Shown here in pieces: positions 19,471 to 31,540 of a DNA stretch of 64,000 nt. The stretch covers positions 22,914 to 86,913 of the forward strand of contig KN817606.1 of the NCBI GenBank assembly GCA_000827495.1, written 5' to 3'. The DNA comes from Hypholoma sublateritium FD-334 SS-4. Taxonomy: Eukaryota > Basidiomycota > Agaricomycetes > Agaricales > Strophariaceae. Below the pieces are notes generated by a model. It ran no database searches, was not told the origin of the DNA, and saw only the letters and a program-made list of their open reading frames with translations. Position numbers and translations under genes: made by a program. The first letter of the stretch is position 1, and every line of letters starts with the position of its first letter.

Positions 19471-21380
19471 TCATCCCTTGGCTTGGGCTTTTCGCCCCCG
19501 CCTCTTTCGGCCGTCGCCGTCGCGGTCGAGCAGGGGATTGAGCAGACCTTCTTGCTGCAAAGTCGATATATATTCCCGGATAAAGGGCTCGTAGTCAAAT
19601 GTGCGCTTGATGTGATCGGTCTGTGCGTGGCATAAGTCTAACTCCACAAACGTATATGGATGCACTCACGTTTGACCGAATGGCTTTCGCAAGTTCGTCT
19701 TCCACCGCGACCTTGGCAGTATTCGCTTTGCGCACACATGCCTCCCACGCAGGAATCAGCTCTGCATCTGGCAGCTGCATGACCGCCAAGTCCCTATCCA
19801 TCTTCCGCGCGCCGAAGTCCGGTGCAAACGTCTTCCCCAGCGGCGCTGCGACAGCCGCCTGCGCCGCGTCGGGTGACTGCCCAGTGCCGTCCATGCGCTT
19901 CTGCAGCGCCGCCTGTTCTCTTTTGAGCAGCTCGAGCTCATCGCTCGCCTTCTTGTACACATCGTCGACGATCGCAAGCAGACTAAACCGGATGTTGCTC
20001 CCATCGCTCCCGGACCCGCCGTATTTCTCCATCTTCATGCGCAGCGCAGGACGCACGACGTCCATCCACCCGCGATTTGCGCCCGCACCTGGGCCGCTCG
20101 GCGTTTCAGGGAGCTCGCCGACCTCGAGCGGGCCCGACTTGAGTCCGTCGAGCTCCCACACCTTCCCGTGCGCGGGGACGTACCCAATGAAGTGGTACGT
20201 CTCCTCCTCGACCTCACGCTCCGCCTCCGCATCGGTGGCGCTGTCCGTGTCGTCCTTCTCCTTCTCCTTGCCCTTTCCCTTCGCCCGGCCGTTGGCTTTG
20301 CCTTTGGGCGGCGCTTTGGTCGTCCGCGCGCGCTTCGCGGGAGAGGGCTTAGCGCTGTCGGCGGCGTCCTTGCGCTGCTTCGCCTTGCGCTTCTCCTCGT
20401 CGAACGTCGTGATTGTGAGCTGGTTTATGGACGCGCGGAGGTCCGAGGGCCTGGTAGGAAGTAGGAACGCACGTCGTCATCGGGAACAGGCTGATACGAC
20501 ATGTGGACGCACCTGGCGAACGAGTTGTGTGCAGGGCGAATGACAGACGAGTTGGTGATGGCTAAACCCCGCATCTGTGACAAAAAAAAGTGCTCAGTAA
20601 GATAATTCATACAGACAGACATGCACGCAAGTAAAGATCCTTCGTACGTATATGTTTTGGGACCAAAAATATTCCTACAGATAACACCAGAAAGCCAGTT
20701 TCCGAATAGATATGGCAATTCTGTGCGTCATTTGTAATACAGATATTTCCGATCCGACATGTACACAGGTCGTTTGCATCTCGGAATGACTATCAAGGCA
20801 GTTATTCCAAAATGCAAACTTCCTTCGTACACATAAACATTCCTATTGCAAAAGACACCGAAGAGCACGGATACTCTTCGCATCGTTTGCAGCACGTATT
20901 TTATACCCGTGTAGAGGGTATGACGATGACTGACGTGAAAGAACTACGCACCACAGGAGACATGCGTTCCGTGTCCTGCCGCAGCGTGCGTAACTCGTCG
21001 CCAATGTCGATAGCCGGGCAGTTGAGCAGCACGTTGAGGATCGCATGTGTCGCACACGCGTCGTCGCTCAGCTGGTTCGCGAACCATACGCGCTCCGCGG
21101 CGGGATCGTTGAAATCGGTCGGGCGATGACTATCCTTTCGCCACATGAAGCAGAATATGAGCCCATGGGGGTCCAGATCCTCGACGGCCCATGGCTCGAT
21201 GTCGTAGAGCTCGACGAGCTCGAGGCCTTTGATTCCGAGCCTGCGGGTGAGAGACGTGAATACACCTGGATTTATGATACTTCAGTTCCCAGAACGTACA
21301 CTTATGAATGCAAAGACTGGACCTGGGTCTGATTCGATTACAGAGAAAGGACCACCGACGAGATCTATCGAGGCATCCAT
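19471..21380 (-). CDS. UCH37/UCHL5-like ubiquitin carboxyl-terminal hydrolase
   Basis: The exons are 21323-21380, 20952-21265, 20513-20574, 19670-20450 and 19471-19620, in phase, for 454 aa. The UCH catalytic residues are all present: oxyanion Gln in FANQ (about 84), nucleophile Cys in DDACATHA (about 90), His in YHFIGY (about 231) and Asp in ELDGLK (about 246). The start MDASID...FSVIESDPGVFTSL matches the first strand of the family. The C-terminus has the UCH37-type tail DYEPFIREYISTL, which in UCH37 binds DEUBAD domains of RPN13 or INO80G, followed by a basic end. Human UCH37 is about 329 aa; the extra length is mostly a Lys/Arg-rich insert (about 165-225) before the catalytic His, which looks like a nuclear signal. 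Intron 2 is 377 nt, far longer than the others. The enzyme cleaves ubiquitin from proteins at the proteasome or on chromatin. Confidence 0.95.
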
Positions 21381-22909
21381 GTCCGGTTGAAATTGGTCGG
21401 AACCAAGCGTAGAATTGAACTTCCGCGATTGATACCGAACATTTCCCCTGTTCCTTATTCCTGCTCTACGATCACAACAGCAACATGAATAAATCCACCT
21501 GGACCAACTCTCTGAGTCTTTTCACAGGCCTTGGAGTTAAGTCTATCAACTTTCCCTGCGCGTTCGACGCGTATATTCCCACAAAGCAGTCAAGCAATCG
21601 GAGGACAATTTTTCGACGCTCTCACTCTATCCGACTTGCACCGCGCACGAGTGCTTCTGAATCCAATCCACTGAGACAGGTAGATTCGCACATTCCCCCA
21701 CCCTAAAAATTTCTCTGCGCTGATACGGTGACGCCCGCGCCAGATTCATACCACGCGGAGGAGAAAACAAGGTTCATCGCAGCCTTTCCCAGCAGCCAAA
21801 ACACGTACGCCAAGCGCTCCACGCAAAGCGGGTCTACGATGCTTATTCTTCGTTGATGTTCTTCTCTCGGATCTCAGCCAGACGTCGTTTTGGCACGAAG
21901 AACCCGCGCCATCTGCTCTAACGCGATTCTTAACAGGTGAGCAACGAGAACATAAAATATCTTTTCGGGCGTTTCTGGCCGGCTTTTTTTATGGAACTGT
22001 TTCCTGGCGTGTTATCGGAGGAGTGGGTCTCGATTCACGCACGTCTTGACCCCAAGTACATGTCGTGCTTCTCTTTGAAGATGGAAGACTGGAGCCTCAC
22101 CTAATCCTATGTACATGAATGGCTAATACCCTCCCAATAGAAGACCGTCTTACAGCATTCCAAATGACGTGATGATGTAACTGGAAGACCCGTCCGGCCG
22201 ATAACTCTCGGGCAAGATTGCCAGTAACAGCACCTCGCACCTGTGACCGGAGACCGCATTGAAAACGCGGTACCCCACCCGTGCCGAGGCACAATTTGAA
22301 ATGGACAGACCACTGCGGGGAAATTACATAGGGGTTCCGTGGGCGGGCAGTGGGGCAGCCCTGTTCAACCTAGCTCTCGACATCAAAGCCGTTCTTCAAA
22401 GATAAGTTTTATTTACAGAATGCCTAGGTCCGAAAGCACCCCTCAGGATTGGTTCCCAGCTCTGGGGAACTGCCCAATCGGCAGCGAACCTACCTGCAGA
22501 AATGAGTTATCCGATCACTGCATTCAATGTGCGTGGGGCCCCATTCATCTGCCGCTCAGGCTTGGCCAGGATACACTAATGGGAAATACGTTTGACAGAG
22601 CTGTCCGATCCTGACGAAGCCCAAGATGAGGGTGCAAGCTGGCCGCTGTATGGAGGCGTCTCCCATGTTATCATCGTTTGTCGCACACTGTCGTCAGGGC
22701 TATTTCTCCCTGCAGCCTTCACTCAGCTGCCACCAATTATAACTCGAATTCTTCGAGGTGACTCTCAAGCCTCTCGACATGGCCAGACATGGCCCCGCAA
22801 TGATTTGATGAACACTTCAATATCGCGGTAAATCCTCGGGGGCCACCTGGTCTGCAGAATTCTCCGGACCGCGGCAGCGCCCTCCGTCCCTGGGGTTTTA
22901 CGCTGCGCT
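21381..22909. other. Divergent intergenic region between the UCH-like and GH5 genes
   Basis: About 1.5 kb shared upstream sequence of two divergently transcribed genes. No supportable coding frame, tRNA or repeat array was found. Confidence 0.5.
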
Positions 22910-22916
22910 ATAAAAG
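22910..22916 (+). promoter_or_regulatory. Probable TATA box of the GH5 gene
   Basis: The sequence tataaaa lies 38 bp upstream of the GH5 start codon in an otherwise GC-rich stretch, preceded by CCG-rich sequence (tccggaccgcgg). Position and context fit a core promoter; the transcription start itself is not visible. Confidence 0.5.
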
Positions 22917-22953
22917 CCAGTGGTTCCACGAACGGCTCTTTTCTCGGATCACC

Positions 22954-24739
22954 ATGTCGCTCCTCAAGATTTCTGGGACTAAGATTGTAAATGAGCAAGG
23001 CAACGAAATTGTCCTTCGCGGCGCCGGCCTCGGTGGCTGGATGAAGTCTGTCAACTCTCTTTTCCTCGAGTCTAAATGCTATGCTGACCCCATGATCTAT
23101 TAATTCCCAGCATGGAGAACTTCATATCAGGTCAGTGACAGAGCTTTCTCTTGAACTTGTTGCTGAACAGTACACAGGGTATCCTGGTTGCGAGTATCAG
23201 ATCCGCGAAGCTCTCGCGGAGACCATTGGGGAGGAGAAGTCAGAGTTTTTCTTTGACAAGGTTCGTCGGTACTTCGCTTCCGCTCCGTATCGCTAATGAC
23301 ACAGTATTCAGTTCCTCGAATACTTCTTCCAAGACGAGGATGCTGCATTTTTCAAGAGTTTGGGGTTGAACTGCATTCGCCTGCCATTTAATTATCGTCA
23401 CTTCGAAGGTATGGATAACCAATCATGTGGATACTTCTTTGATATTAATAGAAACCCACCTTCTCTATGTAGATGATATGAACCCACGCGTCCTTAAAGA
23501 ATCCGGATTTAAACACCTGGATCGCGTCATCAACCTCTGTGCAAAGCACGGCATTTACACGATCCTGGACCTGCACACCGCGCCTGGCGGACAGAACACT
23601 GACTGGCACGCCGACCACGGCAGCCATATCGCTAACTGTGCGTGTTATCCCACCGCTTACCCGATAGAATGTGTACTAATAGCGCCACATCAGTCTGGAA
23701 CCACAAAGATTTCCAGGACCGTGTCCTCTGGCTGTGGACAGAGCTTGCGAAGCACTACAAAGATAACAAGTGGATCGCAGGCTACAACCCGCTCAACGAG
23801 CCGACGGACTCGAAACACACACGACTCATCGCATTCTACAACCAGGTGCACACCGCGATTCGCGCGGTCGACCCGGACCATGCAATCTTCTTCGACGCCA
23901 ACACCTTCGCGTCTGACTTCTCGCACTTCGGTGACGCGCACAAGAATTGGGACAACACCGGCTACTCGATCCATGACTACACGACCTTCGGCTTCCCCGC
24001 GGCGCCGCAGGACTACGTCGGCTCTGCGGAGCAACAGCGGCGGCTCAGGCGGAGCTACGAAAAGAAGCGCGAGTGGATGGACGAGCGCGGGCTCTGCGTG
24101 TGGAACGGCGAGTGGGGTCCCGTGTACGCGCGCAAGTCATACGATGGCGACGCGACAGACGCAATCAACCGGCGGCGGTACCACGTCCTCAAGGACCAGC
24201 TCGAGATCTATAACAAGGTATCTAGACATCGATTCCCATATCACGTCCCTGCGGCGGCTGACAGATCCTTACCTCCCGCGTCATAGGACAAGCTCAGCTG
24301 GTCGATCTGGCTGTACAAGGACATCGGCTTCCAGGGCATGGTCTTCATCTCACCCGAGACGCCATACATGACACGCTTCGCGGACTTCCTGGCGAAGAAG
24401 CACCGCCTCGCGGTCGATGCCTGGGGCGCTGATGACGCTGCAGTGCGCGACGTCTACCAACCGCTGCAGGATCACGTTCTCGAGGAGATCCCAGAGAGAT
24501 TCCGCAATATCTACCCCGCGCCCGTGTGGAAATTCAGCGAGCGTATTACCCGCATCTCGCGCAATATCCTGATCAGCGAATTCCTCGTGAAGGAGTGGGC
24601 AGAGCACTTCGTCGGCCTCGACGAGGCGGCGCTCGATGCGCTCGCCGCGAGCTTCCAGTATTCGAACTGCCTGAAACGGGACGAACTAAACTCAATCCTA
24701 ACGGAGAATGCGGCCGCTGTGCAAGCGGAAGGCCAGTAG
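22954..24739 (+). CDS. Glycoside hydrolase family 5 protein (cytosolic, no signal peptide)
   Basis: The exons are 22954-23045, 23111-23130, 23178-23260, 23312-23408, 23473-23637, 23694-24217 and 24287-24739, in phase, for 477 aa. Exon 2 is only 20 nt. The GH5 fold is shown by IVLRGAGLGGW near the start, NCIRLPFNYRHF, GIYTILDLHTAPGGQN, the acid/base in GYNPLNEP (about E188) and the nucleophile in CVWNGEWGP (about E292). GH5 enzymes are retaining beta-glycosidases acting on polysaccharides or, in some fungal branches, on glycolipids. There is no signal peptide, so an intracellular substrate is likely; the subfamily and substrate cannot be read from the sequence alone. The last 130 residues form a helical C-terminal extension. 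A TATA box lies 38 bp upstream. Confidence 0.93.
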
Positions 24740-25931
24740 ACTGGATGCTTAGACTGCATCGACTTGAACTTCCACGATAGATACTGAGCGGGGCACAGCT
24801 TGCCGTTTTGCTGTCGCTTCGCCGATCAGAGAGAACCAGGACTGTTTGTATTAGAATTATGTTAAATATTATGAGCTTATGCTTTTTAGCTGGTACATAG
24901 ATCTACATCTAAGGATGGAAAATTGCGCCACAGACCGAGCGAGAATTATGCCTCGTTATTAACTGTCAGTAGCATGAGATAAATAGGAACTGGAGGCGAG
25001 ATATGCCATATGTACCTATAAAAATAATCCTTGGGACGCCATGGCCTACGTAAATCAACAAAATCAAGGCAATACTAACAGTTTCGATGAGGAGCGCTCA
25101 GAGCGCCGACAGGGAAGCTGTAAGATTTGTTTCATTCTGTATCTGGCCCGGGCAGTACATGTAAATGTAGTGCGCAGTACAATTCACTTGTTAATCAAGT
25201 CCTGATATCAAAGAAGTTAGGTATATTTTCTGGCGCCCACAAGCAGCTTGTTTCAAGGTGACAGTGGGAGGGCTGATGAAATTTTGGACATCGTGGTTGA
25301 CCTATAGCGACGAATAGAACACCGATTTATTTAAATTGTATACTATCTTGTAACATTGAACGATGATCTTAGATTAAATGACTCCGCAGTATAATTCCCA
25401 TCCTCTAGCACTTCATTGGGGTGGCGCGAGCCTCCTTTTGAACGGCAAAGATTGTGTGCGATTTGGTTATGTGAGATTAATCCGCGATGACTACGAATAT
25501 TATGGCCCTTGCAAAGGCTACTGTTCCCCAAAGCAGACTATATTTTCGCTTTTCTCTTCTTTTCAATGCTCCGAGCGGCCTTCTGACCCAGGTAACAACA
25601 AGTAGGTCTAGGAATTCAAAGAAGCGAGTGACTTGTTTTTTGAAGTCAGAGCGAAGCGAGACTCCTCCTGTATATTTGTGGTAGCCGGCACTGTTTGATA
25701 ATGCGATATAGTTTTTCAATAAGATCTCTACAATCGATAGACATTGACCGATTTGCCTCAAGATCGACAACACCCAATATAGTGAGCTCTCGAACAAAAT
25801 GCATGCAGATTCGTTTATTCATCAGATGCCTACAGATACCTTCATGGGTCGTCGTTAATTTATCATCCTTTTCCGCATACACTGTTATCCCTTTTCTCGG
25901 GACGAGCGTGCGTGGAACAGCCGCTAGGTAT
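24740..25931. other. Intergenic region, no gene seen
   Basis: An AT-richer spacer of about 1.2 kb between convergent GH5 and nuclease genes. Short open frames lack any recognisable motif. Confidence 0.5.
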
Positions 25932-26971
25932 TTAGCAGCTGGCGAGGTAGCTCGTGAGGGCAGCCTTCTCAGCGGTGTCGACGCTGAGGCTGTAGTAGTG
26001 TTTGACCTCGATCCAGGCACGGACGTAGGTGCACTTGTAGCTGGCAAGAGGGACCATCCATTCAGCGGGGTCTAGTAGGGCGATGTATATGTCAGGTAGG
26101 CTGTAATCGTAGAGTATTTGGTAACATACCCTGGTCGCCTGTTCACGAGGTGTGCGCAGAAGTGGGAAATTTTGTCAGTTCATATGGCAACATGCACTAC
26201 ACGACGGGTGGAAAGATGACTTACCCTTAGATTGGTTGAGCCTGTAAAGGAGTTGTGATAATTTAAGCTGAGGCCTGATCAGATGCGAGATAAGAACGTA
26301 CGAGTCGGTGACAGCAACGAGCTGAGGGCGAACAAGATCATTGGCAAATGCCTGGCGTTGGGCGGCAGACCAATTGCGGGCACCTGAGACCCAAGCCTCT
26401 TTCAAGGGTACGAGATGGTCCTGTAATGCACAAATTCAGAATGAGGATATTCTGGAAAGAAGCAAATATATACAATGTCAAGATCACTGGCGAGAGTGGT
26501 CGCAACGTTGTCGTATGGTGAAACCCAGTTGCCGGAGGTGGACGCGCAGGCGCTATCGGTCACAACATTGGTTCCATCGCGCTTCAGCACGGCTGGAAGA
26601 AAATATGGGTTATTGACGCAAAAATATTATCGAGGCAATTGACTTACTCTCTCTTGTGTTACATGTGCCGGAGACTGAACAGCCATAGTAAGAGTCATGT
26701 TATAAATGTCATTTCCGAAGTATACTGACTGGTGATCCAGTGCACGAAGAGATCACGATCATATGCAGGTGAGTTAGACTCGACCTCTACGGTCACTGAA
26801 GAGATTACGCGGTTAGTTGACAGTTAGAATACAACAAAATGAACAAAACCTACATGCAGCAAGGTAGGTCTTAGCTGTCGCAGCGCTGATGGGCGTGGGC
26901 AGAGCGCGAGGGATGACGAGGCCCATAGCGGCAGATGCGAACCCAAGAAAGGCGACGACAAAGAGATGCAT
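25932..26971 (-). CDS. Secreted HNH nuclease-like protein (DUF1524 / GmrSD C-terminal type)
   Basis: Eight exons rebuild in phase: 26854-26971, 26730-26795, 26648-26674, 26474-26592, 26302-26420, 26225-26241, 26130-26138 and 25932-26071, for 204 aa. Exon 7 is 9 nt (completes GDQ). A signal peptide is clear (MHLFVVAFLGFASAAMG). The core reads DLDIDHLVPLKEAW, then GARNWSAAQRQAFANDL, then NQSKGDQDPAEWMVP, the pattern of secreted bacterial and fungal HNH proteins of the DUF1524 group; the DH pair at about 111-112 is the metal-binding start of the HNH motif. Cysteines at SGTC, DSACAS, YKC and the C-terminal SC could form disulphides. The likely role is extracellular nucleic acid degradation for nutrition or competition, which is an inference from family and secretion. 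Confidence 0.9.
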
Positions 26972-27461
26972 CTTGCGTTGGAAAAAGTAGCGGTGAGCGT
27001 CACTTTGCGTCGTCTTCCAATTTCTTTCTGAGTTTAAAGCGTTTAGATATCGACGAGGAATGTCGCATTATCGGACAACAGAGCGCGTGAAAAACGGTGT
27101 GAGATAGACTAGTCTTATCAACCGTGCGTCGTGCGCTGCTGCTGAGCGTAAACAAGCAGCTGTGTGGGGTGAACGGGTTGATAAACGATGTCTTCCCGAC
27201 GCTCTCCACATGCAACTGGTAGACCATCGGACCCGCGCAATACGAACAAAGGGCGTAGTGCATGGTGCATTCAGGTGCTTGGCTTTCTCTTGGCTATCTT
27301 GGAAGATAGAAGAGATTAGACGTTTGTGTGGAGATATAGTTCATGGAGGTAGTAGAAGAACGGTTTCGTGCTGCTTCGTGATCGTTTTGATTCCACGTGC
27401 GTCCGAATTATTAGGTAATGCTTTGATTGCTGTTCCCGACGACGACGACGACGCCTGCTCG
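26972..27461. other. Divergent promoter region between the nuclease and Mid1-like genes
   Basis: About 490 bp between two divergent start codons. A (GAC)5 microsatellite at 27438-27452 ends nine bases before the Mid1-like start codon. No separate gene is supported. Confidence 0.5.
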
Positions 27462-29277
27462 ATGCTGCCAGAGGCCCTGCTATGTCTGCTTTCTGCAACG
27501 CTGGCGTTTGCTCAGGCACGTACAACGTTGGGTTTAAATGCCGTGGCTCCCTTCACGTCCTCTAGTTTGCCAAAATCCTTTGCGTTGCCACCATCCCAAA
27601 ATCTCGCTCTCAGCGTCGCCATCTGCTCCGGCTCAACGCCTATCCCTAGATTCTTCATTTCAAATATCAGTAATTCAGACAGTCAAGACGATCCAAGCTC
27701 AGCCGGAGGTCTCGATGTGTTCGAAATCTCAGTGCAGAATGGGCAGGGTAATTGGACGGGCCCATTTCCGAATGGCGGCCTCCTTGCCGTCGAGCAGAAC
27801 GGCGCTCAAGGGATATCTTTTCAACTAGGCGTCTCTGATAGCGGTATGATTCTCCATCGCATGTCCTACTCCCCCTGTTGACCTCTGCGACAGTACCTAT
27901 GCACCAAGTAATACCCGACTCACCCTTCCTTGGCGACACCACTTCAAATCAAGCTCTTCTCTTTTCATCACCCTATCTGCCCGTCGACACCCCCGCACCT
28001 ACGTATCCAAACTACACTCTACCTGCTGCAAACATGTCGCAACCCGACCAGCCCACGAGCTCTCCCAACTTTACGCTCAAAATATTCTCCACATCCGCAG
28101 GGTTCGCCAACAAGCCTCACACAGCCTGCTTCCTCCAATCCCAGGTGTCTGAAGGGTCGATTGCAAGCCAGACGCAGTGGGTGCGCGATAACTTCGGTTG
28201 GCGCACACAGTGGCTTCTTGGCGGTCTTACTCCCTCTACGAATTACACTGCATTCGTATTACAGTCTACGAACGTGAGCGGTCCAATCTTTTTTGCGACA
28301 AAGTCCGGTGCGTTTGTCAGTTCATTTCTCTCATTGGGTTTATCCGAAAATGCACAGCGTGGTCATGCGCATAGTGCCATGGCGTGGCTTTCATACCCAA
28401 GAACCCTTGGATATTTCATGGCCCATCACTCGTGATTATGCGCTATGTGCTCACCATGTGGACGCTGCTGGGATAAGCTCGGATTAGCGCTCTCGCCTTG
28501 ATTACTGCTGAATCACAAACTCACTACGTCACCGCACGCGCCGTTTCTTGTTTTCTTTTCACATTCTCTATAAACCCTAGTCTTCGAATCCTTGCTGATA
28601 ACCCGACCCCCACAGCCGCATTCAACTGTCCGCTAGTTCATTCACTACCCTATTGTCCAAGTGTCGCATACGCCGTACCCTTGCCCGCTCCACCCACCGG
28701 CGCCCTCGGCTACGATGCCACCAACATGCCTCCCGCCGTAACCACGCCCCTACTCTCGTACTTGGCCAATTTCACCACGGTGCTCACGACTTTCGCCTGC
28801 GGGCGCGACTGGTACTCGCCCCTCCTAGGCTGCAACGACTGCCAGCGCGAGTACCGAACATGGCTCTGCAGCATATCGTTCACGCGCTGTACGGAGCCAA
28901 GCCCTGCAAATCCCGCGGGCTTCACCGCGACGCCCGCGGCCCCTAGCGCGACGGGGATCTCCGCCGCGCGCCAGGCGGGCAGCGGGCAGCAGGTGCTCTC
29001 CGCACTCGTCCCGCAGGCGACGAGCAGCACGCCGCGCAACCCGTTCCTGCCCGCCCTCGACGAGCCGTACAATGCGTTGCTGCCGTGTCTCGAGCAGTGC
29101 AACCAGGTCGACCGCGCGTGCCCGCCGTTCGTCGGCTTTAACTGTCCGACGAACGAGTTCAACGGTGGCGCCAGCTACGGCGTGGGGTACATCGACAGCG
29201 CGAACGGCGAGCGCGGCCTCGGGCTTACAGGCGCAGCACAGGATCGCTACGGCAATGTCTGGTGCAACCTGATATAG
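27462..29277 (+). CDS. MID1: Mid1-like stretch-activated calcium channel regulatory subunit
   Basis: The exons are 27462-27843, 27894-28307 and 28616-29277, in phase, for 485 aa. A signal peptide (MLPEALLCLLSATLAFAQA) opens the protein. Many N-glycosylation sites follow (NWT, NYT, NMS, NFT, NYT, NVS, NFT). The conserved Mid1 Cys-rich C-terminal part is plain: FNCPLVHSLPYCPSVAYAVP, FACGRDWYSPLLGCNDCQ, REYRTWLCSISFTRC and CLEQCNQVDRACPPFVGFNC. In yeast Mid1 partners the Cch1 channel at the plasma membrane and carries calcium influx during mating, cell-wall and ER stress. Yeast Mid1 is about 548 aa, so this is near full length. Intron 2 is 308 nt, against 50 nt for intron 1. Start choice: an in-frame upstream stretch exists but only this ATG gives a signal peptide. 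Confidence 0.93.
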
Positions 29278-29512
29278 TGGGCCTACGTACGCCACCACTC
29301 CTTACTGTACTGCTATCGGGTCAAATTAAGTGTTTTACTACGTTTTATGTTATTTATGTACATGTACACGATGGACTTCCCCTGCTTTTCTCTATACATA
29401 CTCCCCAAGCTTTGCTGTCACTATAACCGTACAATATTTATGCAATAATTTATCTGCTCTAGAATCTCGGCCATATAGGCGGAGAGCTGCGAGCAGAGTG
29501 TCCCATCCGCGA

Positions 29513-31540
29513 CTAAAATTCGCTGTCGATGAAATCTAGCCGCGAAGCGCGCGATAGCGTCAGCGACGCGCGAGGGGCGAAAGTAATAGGTCCATTCTCA
29601 AAATGCGGCGAGGGCGCGGCAAACGAATGCACCATGCTTATTGTACGGCTCGATGTCGACGGTGTGATCAGAGGCGACGGTGGCTTGATGAAGTGGAGAA
29701 ACTCGCCCAGGCTAAGCTTGAGGCGTGTAACCTGGAAGTGTGCGTCAGCAGGTCGCGAGAAGGTCGCGAAACGCGGATGGACTACCATTATGGGGTACAG
29801 AGCCATGATGAAACTGGTAAGTATAAGCTTTAAGGTTAGCAGAAACGATGGAGACGCGGTCGCCAGAGAAAAGACGCACGGAATTCCGATGCCGTGCAGG
29901 GGCCCCGTGAGGAAGAAGAGGATAAGGATATTAGCGATTTTGGCGGCTGGGTGATTGGAGGAGACGACGACCGTGTCAGCACTGCGCCGGTAAGACAATA
30001 GAAAAGCTTATACCTATAGCGCTGGGAATATCGCCGGAGATCAGTCGCTGGCCGATCAGCGGGGTACATACATAACGCGACTTACAGGAGAAAATATATG
30101 AAGCCGTGCCGCGCGAAGATATTCATGGTGGGGATGAGGGTGCGCATTTCGCGCAGGCTCTTCCAGCTTGGCCGCCCGTTAGCATCCAGGTTACAAAGAA
30201 CGCTGAAAAAAGTTTTAAGCATCAGCACAAAGTAGATGCACTGGGCCACTATTGACGGGATCCTGGGATATAAGTAATCGCTGTGAGACAATATAAATAA
30301 TAACGAGGGTGGAAATTCACCAGGCTCCCAGAGTGAAGACTGGGGGTAGCGAGGTCGTGGTGATACGACATCCAGGGATATGCGAGTCTCCAGGAGGGAT
30401 AATCGTGCTTGAGGATATGTATACAAAGCCTGTCCCCAGGCTAGTCTAAACAAGAATAGAACCATGTTCCGTCAGAACTGTATCCATCATCACGTCAAAA
30501 ATGGTCGACAGACCGTCAATTGGACTAGACGGGAAGTTAATGTTTTTAATCCACGGTAATCATATGACTGCGAGTATTTCGCACTCACTGGAAAAGAGGA
30601 TGACAGTCAGCAGCATATCTAGAAATGTAAAGATTTAGTTGGCGTCTTCGAAGAAACCTGGGCAGAACGCGAGCACGTACAACTGGGCGTCCAGTCGTAT
30701 ACTGCGTTTATTCGGATGAGCATCATGATATCGGGTAGCAACGTCACAACCGCCGTATTCCTAGATGGTTGTGAGGACTGCGACTGCGAATACTGGCGTG
30801 AGGATACTGACAAGACCACGACGTAGTACCACACATTGCAGCTGCGGTCGGAAGGGCGCAAGATCAGGCAGGTAGATGATGGAGATATATAGAAGTTTGC
30901 ATACAACTGCATCAGACGGTTAGATATTTGAAGACGCTAATTCAAGAGTTGGAAGTGAGACTCACATTGATACTGAGTTTCGTGCTCATGTTCACTGGCA
31001 CCGACGAGAAGATAAGACACGAAAATTGACATGAAATTTAACGAATTGAAAACATACCAGAGACAAACCAGCTGCAGATGATCGCGCGATGAGGAATGAC
31101 CCATATCAAACACAGCATAAGACGCACGCAAGATTCAGCACTGATGCATAGCGGACGACCACATATATTCGTCTTGAATGACGGCCTCTGGGCTTGTTCC
31201 TACACTTGTCTGTGAGAAGCTCAACGGCAGCTGTACCAACAAGCAAACATACCAGCGATCCCAAATCACAGATATCTGCAGGTAGAACACGTCAAGCTTA
31301 GTCCACGAATCAACGCGTTGATCTCGTACCTCCTTCGCGAAGCACAAGATAAGGTCATAGACCACCCAGGTCAGTGCGGCCACTGGAACAAAAGCCCATC
31401 TTGAGTCTGCAGAAGTGTGAAGACGTGCTCAACGTACCGGAAACAAGATTGAGCAGGTGGGAATCACGTATAAGCTGAAGGTCAAGTTGTTCAACTGCAA
31501 GCTGCGCGCCCTGGCGCTCCTCGTGTCCTAAGTGGTCCAT
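29513..31540 (-). CDS. Multi-pass membrane protein of the DUF6533 type
   Basis: Exon 1 (31438-31540), exon 2 (31330-31382) and exon 3 (31253-31275) join in phase; exon 4 begins at 31199 and reads into RRIYVVVRYASVLNLA. The opening reads HLLNLVSVAALTWVVYDLILCFAKE, the first membrane segment and short loop typical of DUF6533, a 7-TM-like family greatly expanded in mushrooms. Later pieces keep the family order: CNVWYYVVVLS and LLPDIMMLIRINAVYDW (30.65-30.87 kb), IPSIVAQCIYFVLML followed by FARHGFIYFLL (30.1-30.3 kb), and a last hydrophobic exon with a soluble Ser/Pro-rich tail ending at 29513. Several small middle exons are unresolved, and a stop is met in the simple continuation of exon 4 near 31.12 kb, so a further intron or decay is possible. 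Function of the family is unknown; receptor-like roles are only suggested. Confidence 0.7.

Noticed and set aside
19623..20543. 306-codon open frame on the plus strand
   Set aside because: It is the exact antisense of UCH coding exons and reads as Ser/Ala/Pro-rich text; the minus strand explains the openness.
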